Source: Calamus simplicifolius (lineage: Eukaryota; Streptophyta; Magnoliopsida; Arecales; Arecaceae). From it: a DNA stretch of 64,000 nt. Location of the stretch: positions 948,835 to 1,012,834 of the forward strand of contig UESW01003901.1 in NCBI GenBank assembly GCA_900491605.1, given 5' to 3'. Every line of letters starts with the position of its first letter. Within the stretch, counting starts at the first letter, position 1. Below the pieces are notes generated by a model that saw nothing but the letters and a program-made list of their open reading frames with translations, was not told the origin of the DNA and made no database searches. Of this stretch, positions 57,964 to 64,000 are shown one piece after another. The position numbers and the translations under genes were made by a program.

Positions 57964-58515
57964 TAATCTCCAAAGTATTGTTCGGATTCGGGCAGCTTAC
58001 AAGCCCCGACCGAACCAAATGATCTCCAAAGTATTGTTCGGATTCGGGCAGCTTACAAGCCCCGGCCGAACCAAATGATCTCCAAACTATTGTTCGGATT
58101 CGGGCAGCTTACAAGCCCCGGCCGAACCAAATAATCTCCAAACTATTGTTCGGATTCGGGCAGCTTACAAGCCCCGGCCGAACCAAATAATCTCCAAAGT
58201 ATCGTTCGGATTCGGGCAGCTTACAAGCCCCGGCCGAACCAAATAATCTCCAAACTATTGATCGGATTCGGGCAGCTTACAAGCCCCGGCCGAACCAAAT
58301 GATCTCCAAAGTATCGTTCGGATTCGGCACTTACAAGCCCCGGCCAAACCAAACAATCTCCAAAGTATCATTCGGATTCGGGCAGCTTACAAGCCCCGGC
58401 CGAACCAAGCAATTTCCAAAGCTCAATTTGGACTCGGGCAGCTTACAAACCCCGGCCGGATTAAATAATCTCCAAAACATCGCTCAAGGTCCGGGCAGCT
58501 AACAAGCCCCGATCG
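57964..58515 (+). repeat. 56-bp tandem array in the 3' region of Gypsy-B
   Basis: About 9.8 copies, period 56 bp. The unit includes AATCTCCAAAGTATTGTTCG and GGCAGCTTACAAGCCCCGGC. The last copies are most diverged. Short in-frame open reading frames here repeat the same peptide and are not genes. Confidence 0.93.
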
Positions 58516-60530
58516 AAACCAAAGGATGAGAATATCCTTGATCCCCAGCAACAGTCGAGTGATGCCCTAAGGCTCCGCCCTATTCAAGTGATCTCCCCCA
58601 CGCCTTGACGCAACTAAGGCGTCCTATTATACCTTGGTAGAGGCAAACGACCTCCCACTATTCGACGAGCAAAAACGTGCCATGAGCTGTCTTTCCCCAA
58701 AAAAACACCTTCGTTCTGCAAGCAGGATCATGCTTACTTCATGACTCCACAGGACCACCCAGGTCCCTCTTTGACTCGTACATGGATATACGTGTTCTCC
58801 ACTGAGGACCGGACATTGGTCTTATCAAGAACAAAGCAGCAACAGTGCTACCGAAACATGCTGCGACATAAAAAGCGTAATATGGGAGCAACAACTCTCG
58901 GCGCAAAAAGTAGGTGCTAAAGAAAGAAGGAATGAACACTTTCTTTATTTCCTCATCAAAAGAAAAGTTACAACATCCTGAAAGGAGTTACAAGTGCATC
59001 AAAGCACAAGAAATAAAAATGAGTAAATAGCTCGGCCAACTGCTCCAGTCAGCTTCAGTTAACAATGATGCTTCGCATCCGACCCAAAGGATCAGGCGAC
59101 CAACCAGCTCGCCCTGATGGATAGCAAGGCCGGCTTCCCACGGGTCCTCTGGATGAATTAAGAGATCCAAAAAGAGGCACAGACCCGTGGATGCTGATGG
59201 AAGCTTCCCCTGGGTGAAACTGGGCTGCAGGTCGCTGCCCGATTGAGAGAGCTAGGGGACCATCAGCCCCACACTGCTCTCAACTCCCTCTCCATGTGGC
59301 AAAGATTCCCACACGGAGGGGCTAAGCATCCAGCCAGAGGGAGAACGAAAGTCCGTGCGTACTACGGGGGTGCATGTGCACTTCCTATCCTACGACCCCC
59401 GTAGCAAACCACAAAGGACACAGGAAGCGCATATGTGCGCTCTCCATGTGATCTCTGCGGTCCTCCTATGCGCTCTCCATATGATCTCCTAAGCTCCTCC
59501 CTCGAGGACGAGCTGCTCTCCAGCGGCTCCTTCGTCACCCCGACTATCCATAGGAAGGTGGCTTACAAAAGAAAAACTCAGTCCCACCACTCTCAGCTTT
59601 AGGGACGTAGACATCATGAAAACTTTCATAGCTCACATAGAAGAAATTGAGGATGGCTGCCAAGGATTTTCTGCTGTTCATCCTGGATCATCAGGTCTTA
59701 AATGCAGAAAATCGCCCGCTGATCTTAGAGATACGGGCAGACCTGGGAAATCGCCCGGTGAAAGTGACACCCTCCAATGGCAAATAAGCGCTTGCGTCGT
59801 ACGTCGAAGCGACCCGCCTTGGAAAAGATCGACATAATTAGTGTCCTGGAAAGTGCCGAAGCAACCTTTTGTAGGTTACAGGGCCGTATCATCCATTTCG
59901 GCAAAAAGGAGGGTCGACTCGCCTTGGAAAATACAAGGCACTGACAGAATAATAAAAGGTCGCAGAAGCCAAGTACTCCTCAGTGAGGACATCTCGATAT
60001 CCTCCGCTCCGGCCCAACTGCCCGTTATGCCTCGGCATAAACCGAGATATTGCATTGTGATTCTGCTCAAGGCCAAAACTGCCTCCATACTTCGAGATAA
60101 ACCGAAGTATCCCTTTCCGTTCAGCATGACTGCATGTGATCTTGTACTTCTGTCCAGTCTAAAGTAACCACTTTTGTCTAATGATAATGGGATACGATAT
60201 AAGCCCCGACCTATACCCGGAATACAGAAGCATCGGTTAAGGTCGGAGTGCATGTCCTATGAATATAAGCCCCAACCTATAACCAAAATGCGGAAGCATT
60301 GGTTAAGGTTGGAGTGCACGTCCTAGGAATATAAGCCTCGCTAAGACCGAAGTGCGTCTTTTATCAAAAATCTCGACAAAGACCGAGCGATATGCAACGC
60401 CCCAACTGTTTCGTTCCATAAGACTCGGACGATAAAGGAAAACACTTCAGAAATGGCAAACAAACAGAAAGTTCCAATAAACCTTTCTTTGTTCATTACA
60501 AGAGGGGAAAAACAAAGAAAAAATACATTA
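58516..60530. other. Gypsy-B 3' region, no clear gene
   Basis: No recognisable domain. A tandem pair of about 64 bp, beginning ATATAAGCCCCGACCTATAC, lies at 60196-60330. TCTCGGTTT-type and CCGAGATAT-type words recur. Confidence 0.55.
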
Positions 60531-60534
60531 GCCC

Positions 60535-60816
60535 TCACAGGGGCTTGCTACCTTGTCCGAACGCTACTGAACTCTCCCTACGCCGCAGAGCCGAATCAGC
60601 CAATTGCTGTTGAAGGGACGCCACCTCCCGTTCTAGCCTATTGTTGGCTTGGCGAAGGAGCTCGATCTCTATGGCCGAGAGAGCCATGTGTTGCTCAGCC
60701 ATTCTCCGGACTTGCTCGCGGTCCGCGAGTAGCGACACCAGAACCTCCCCGTCCATAGTTATCATGGTACGGCCTAGCCGAGGCACCCCAAAGCCGCCAG
60801 CAACGCCACTTGGCAT
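60535..60816 (-). CDS. Short antisense open frame with a leucine-zipper-like stretch
   Basis: 93 codons; middle part EQHMALSAIEIELLRQANNR and LEREVASLQQQLADSAL has leucines at heptad spacing, a likely coiled coil. It lies 0.8 kb downstream of the larger antisense gene on the same strand and could be an extra exon or a separate small gene. No family recognised. Confidence 0.35.
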   Translation of the reverse strand: MPSGVAGGFGVPRLGRTMITMDGEVLVSLLADREQVRRMAEQHMALSAIEIELLRQANNRLEREVASLQQQLADSALRRRESSVAFGQGSKPL

Positions 60817-61574
60817 CCCATTTGACCTTCATCCTCGGAAGCCATCCTGTTACTGTAAGCTTGGACAGGCCAACAGGAAATCAATAGAGGAATTGGTTAA
60901 CAACGGCGTACCATCCACCGGTATTTAAATTACTTCGGACGAGCACCCCGATCACCCGAACCATCAGTTCCAACGCCACTACCATAAAGTCTTGCCACGC
61001 GTCACCGCTTCCGTGGCCGCGAGCGGGAAGCGAGGAATCACTCCCCCTTTTCTGAAAAGGATAAATAAATGACGGCGCGCCGGTAAACATCCTTCTTCTT
61101 GGGACCAAACTCCCTTCGAAAGGCGTGCCCGCCTCTTCGCCTTGCGCGGGCCGAGTTACCCAACTTCGGCTCTAACCAGGATACCTCTGCAATCCTGGCC
61201 GTTACCTGCCGAACTATCTTATCTCTCGGCCTAAGTCGAGCTATCACGCCACTCGACTTCACCAGAACTATCTTATCTCTCGGCCTAAGCCAAGCTATCA
61301 CATCACTCCGGCCCCAGCCGAGCTATCCCTATACCTCGGCCTTGACCGAGACATCATCTAAATCCGAACTAAATCGACCAAACGGCGCGAACAAGTTATA
61401 ACTTGTTCACAGTCGAAAGGAAGTCTGCAATAAAAAGATTGACTAAAAAGGCAAGCAAATAGGGGCCGAAGGGCCCGTTCATTGAAAATTCAGACCAAAC
61501 TACATGTCTAAAAAAGGCAAGAGTACACAAATAACTCTCAGGGGTCAGAAGCTGGATCAGTCCCAGCAGTGCCC

Positions 61575-62471
61575 TCAACAACGCTCAAGGGAAGCCTGGC
61601 TCGCTTCGCCCACTTCAAAGGTTGTCTTTTCCTCGGCGACGGATTTAAGGCATCCTTCAGAGGCCGCAGCCTCATTAGCATTCAGAATAGCGTCGAGGTC
61701 GACGTCCGGAGCATCATCATATTCATCCTCTTCAGCTCCTGGGGTACAAGCCTCAGAGGTTTCAACATCCAAGAAAGAGAGGTCCCATTCCGGATGCTCC
61801 TTGGATATTTTGCTTCGAACGTCCTCCACCCCAAGCTGGAAGGCATCGGCACATTTACATCCTGCTCGCCCTTGAGCAGAGCGAGCCGCATCTCGGCTTC
61901 AGCAGCTTGATTTCGAAGTGAAGCAACCTGCCCCTCAGTTCCAGCAGTTTGGCTCCGTAGCAAGCCAATCTGCTCCTCGGTCTCAACGACCCGCCTTTCG
62001 AGCTCTGAGCTCCTCTCTCGGCTGGATGCCAAATTCCTCTTGCAGAGTCCGCATATGGCTCCGATTCTCCAGCTCCGCCTTCTTCATCTGCAAAAACAAA
62101 GTTAGCCAGCGCCGTGGTGAGCTAGCAAGGGAAGCCAAAAAGGGGTAGTACCATACCTCCTCCTGCCGGGATAACTTCTGGGTCAACTCTTTGACCTCGT
62201 CAAAAGCCCTCAATTTATCGACCTTAACCCTCTCGATCCTGCCCTTGAGATCGCTGATCTTCGACTGTCTACTGTCAGCTTCTCCCCATGCCTAGGAGAG
62301 CTCGCTATCGAGCTGGGTTAACCTTTCCTGGTGCCATTTGATCCTGTCATCCCTGTCAGCTATACCGCGGTTGAGCTGCCGCACCTTCTCCTCCAACTCG
62401 CCAAGCATTCTGTTCAGGTGATTTCTCTCCTCGGCAGCAATCTCCGAAACCATATCATCGGGGATCATCAT
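61575..62471 (-). pseudogene. Gypsy-B antisense coiled-coil gene with one predicted intron
   Basis: Read from ATG at 62471: MIPDDMVSEIAAEERNHLNR opens a long E/L/R-rich coiled coil. An in-frame TAG lies at 62294-62292. Exon 1 ends KLSRQE at 62157. An intron at 62156-62088 (GTATGG...TTTTGCAG, 69 bp) leads to exon 2 (KKAELENRSHMRTLQEEFG). After a one-base shift near 62040 the coil continues (ELERRVVETEEQIGLLRSQ). After another near 61830 it ends in an acidic tail (GAEEDEYDDAPDVDLDAILN). Layout parallels the last exons of the Gypsy-A antisense gene, but no PF04195-like domain is found upstream. Confidence 0.6.
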
Positions 62472-62873
62472 CCTGCTGGCCGAGAGAAGCACCGAGCGAA
62501 ACTACAGAGGAATCAGAGAGCAAGGCTCACCAAAGAAGAACGACAGAGCACTATGAACAGGGACGGCGCTGTTTCGACTTTGCTTTCCATCAAAGAAACC
62601 GCCTTAAGAGAAAGATAAGGCGTCCCAACCGAGACGCCCGGAACCGCCATTACGGATGCCGTAAAAACCGGGATTTGCTACGTGGCAATTCCCCAACTAC
62701 TATTTCAAAGGAGCTTTATGTGACGTGCCCTGCAAAGGCACATCTCACAAAGGCACGGTGGCCGCGCTGCATTAAATAGGGCATCATTACGCAGGCTATC
62801 AAACCCGGATCCCTCCGTTCAAGTCATGTCACCTGGAATTATACTCCCTACGCCCAAACTTACGTTTCGAACT

Positions 62874-62886
62874 AGGGAGTGGGGGG
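62874..62886 (+). other. Gypsy-B polypurine tract
   Basis: AGGGAGTGGGGGG, four bases before the 3' LTR. The same spacing is seen in Gypsy-A. Confidence 0.7.
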
Positions 62887-62890
62887 CATG

Positions 62891-63738
62891 TATTGAGGGG
62901 TAAAATCGCTGTGTCAATAATCATGCACATGGCTAGGGCTAGCCCTGATTCCTGTCCACTATGCGACGCCCGCCCGAGATAAGTCAGCCACGATAAGTTG
63001 GGGCGCCTTAGCCCCTCGCCGAACCAAGGACTCCCAAGACGCGAACCACCTCTCTCGGCCCTAGCCGAGCTATATTTTCTCTCGGCCCCAGCCAAGCTAT
63101 GTCGTCTCTCGGCCCCAGCCGAACTATGTTTCGACCCCTCTAACCGATCTCTCCCATCACTCGGCCTAGCCCGAGCGATATCTGCGCCTCTGCGGAATTC
63201 GACGCAGGAGAACCCGAATTCGTGAGATTCCAAACAGAAATCATATTCGGGAGTGACCTAGGCCCTGAAGCCTATCTCCTCACCACATCTCGAGACATCA
63301 ACGAGCTCTCCTAGCCATCGATCCTCTAACCAATAAGATACAAATCCTACCGGTCTCATAACAAACTGGATTCAGATCCTAACGACTTTCGGACCCACGA
63401 CGCCCCGGGGAATCAGATGATCCTCTATAAATAGAGTCGTCTGCCGACTCCTCAGGTACGCGCACACTAGCTCACTGTAACCCTCTCTCTCCTTCTACCT
63501 TAGCTTCCGCCATTAGCGCTCTGCTCTACTCAGAGCCCTGGAAGGACTCTTCAGCGAGAGCCTTCTCCCCATTTCTGTTGTTTGCCGATCCCCGCTGACT
63601 TGAGCATCGGAGGGTCTTCCGCAGAGGGCCACCCCCAACGCCTCTCGCGTGAGGACTGTTTTGCAGGTCCACCCAGACGGAGAGCCCGTGCTGCAGCCCG
63701 ACCGCGTCCGAGTCGGAGGACAGATTCCAGCAGCAACA
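62891..63738 (+). repeat. Gypsy-B 3' LTR
   Basis: Begins TATTGAGGGGTAAAATCGC: the second base is A instead of the G in the 5' LTR, so the terminal TG is mutated. It ends CCAGCAGCAACA, followed by the TSD copy AAACT. TATA box at 63426-63433. Confidence 0.92.
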
Positions 63739-63743
63739 AAACT

Positions 63744-64000
63744 AAAAAAAAAATAAAAATGAGAGAGAGTTGTGTGCAGCTATATCAGATGTAGACTGTG
63801 GAACCATGATGGTTGTGGCCTTCTCATAATTATCATTGGAAGCAATAATATATATTCAAATCCACTGTTTACTCACATGTAGATCCTCCGAATAAGGTGT
63901 TGGTTGATTTTTCTAAAATTATTTTATTTAGATGTCTCCCAGCAAAATGTTTCATTTGGAAAAGTTTCAAAACATGGAATGAAAATTTTGAGAAATGGAA
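63744..64000. other. Right flank of Gypsy-B, nothing recognised
   Basis: AT-rich host-like sequence that would have been continuous with 51456 before the insertion. No helicase motif is visible. Confidence 0.5.

Larger units (their letters stand above)
51462..63738 (+). mobile_element. Gypsy-B: full-length Tat-lineage LTR retrotransposon, 12277 bp, TSD AAACT
   Basis: LTRs at 51462-52337 and 62891-63738; AAACT at 51457-51461 is repeated at 63739-63743. Order: gag, protease, RT, RNase H, second RNase H, integrase, 56-bp tandem array, long 3' region, antisense coiled-coil gene, polypurine tract. Pol is more decayed than in Gypsy-A, and the LTRs differ by indels of repeat units as well as substitutions (876 against 848 bp), so it is probably older. 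It lies on the upstream side of the helicase exons. Confidence 0.93.

Noticed and set aside
57629..58502. Frames of 60-149 codons repeating the same peptide
   Set aside because: They run through the 56-bp tandem array after the integrase stop and have no start context or domain.
51462..63738. Endogenous pararetrovirus as an explanation for the RT-containing blocks
   Set aside because: Both RT blocks are flanked by LTRs with TSDs and contain integrase, which pararetroviruses lack.

Overview
The window is repeat-rich nuclear DNA of a flowering plant. Plant-type LTR retrotransposons (Copia and dual-RNase-H Tat-type Gypsy), a CACTA (En/Spm) DNA transposon, an RTE-like LINE, SINE-like tails, a hAT-type MITE and spliced genes all point to this. 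GC-rich Tat reading frames are compatible with a monocot such as a palm, but that is a weak inference. I saw no bacterial, viral or organellar gene block, no rRNA or tRNA gene and no CRISPR array. Well over two thirds of the window is identifiable transposon.

Layout. 1-21852 is a nested stack of elements. An outer minus-strand Copia (Copia-3: LTR 19798-21852, primer site near 19781, gag start at 8231) was entered by a Tat element (Gypsy-A, 8284-19672, TSD CTACT), by Copia-2 (LTR 7505-8050) and, inside its LTR, by a Tat element now reduced to a solo LTR (20470-21763, TSD ACTTA). Copia-2 was in turn entered by Copia-1 (LTR 3201-4859), whose RT end lies beyond the left edge. 21853-24113 is mostly empty. 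24114-33863 is a CACTA transposon with palindromic subterminal arrays, a spliced TNP2 transposase gene broken by one small deletion, and a six-exon TnpA-like gene. 33864-37663 is an internally deleted SIRE-like Copia with two LTRs. 37840-39560 holds Copia and RTE-LINE fossils, part of which is duplicated at 43044-44057.

Host-type genes are few. A three-exon minus-strand gene of unknown function (40607-42291) has perfectly matching intron phases. The 3' end of a DEAD-box RNA helicase gene (47663-49444, minus) carries motifs V and VI and one apparent single-base frameshift; its upstream exons are not found. Degenerate repeat-protein sequence lies at 45450-46181. A second Tat element (Gypsy-B, 51462-63738, TSD AAACT) lies on the upstream side of the helicase exons.

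How the parts work together. In both Tat elements gag-pol is on the plus strand and is decayed by frameshifts and stops. Downstream of pol each carries a family-specific tandem array and an antisense, apparently spliced gene ending in a coiled coil and an acidic tail. All four Tat-type LTRs in the window share a motif pair near their 3' ends. The CACTA genes would supply the two proteins of a typical plant CACTA system, but the TNP2 copy is broken as written.
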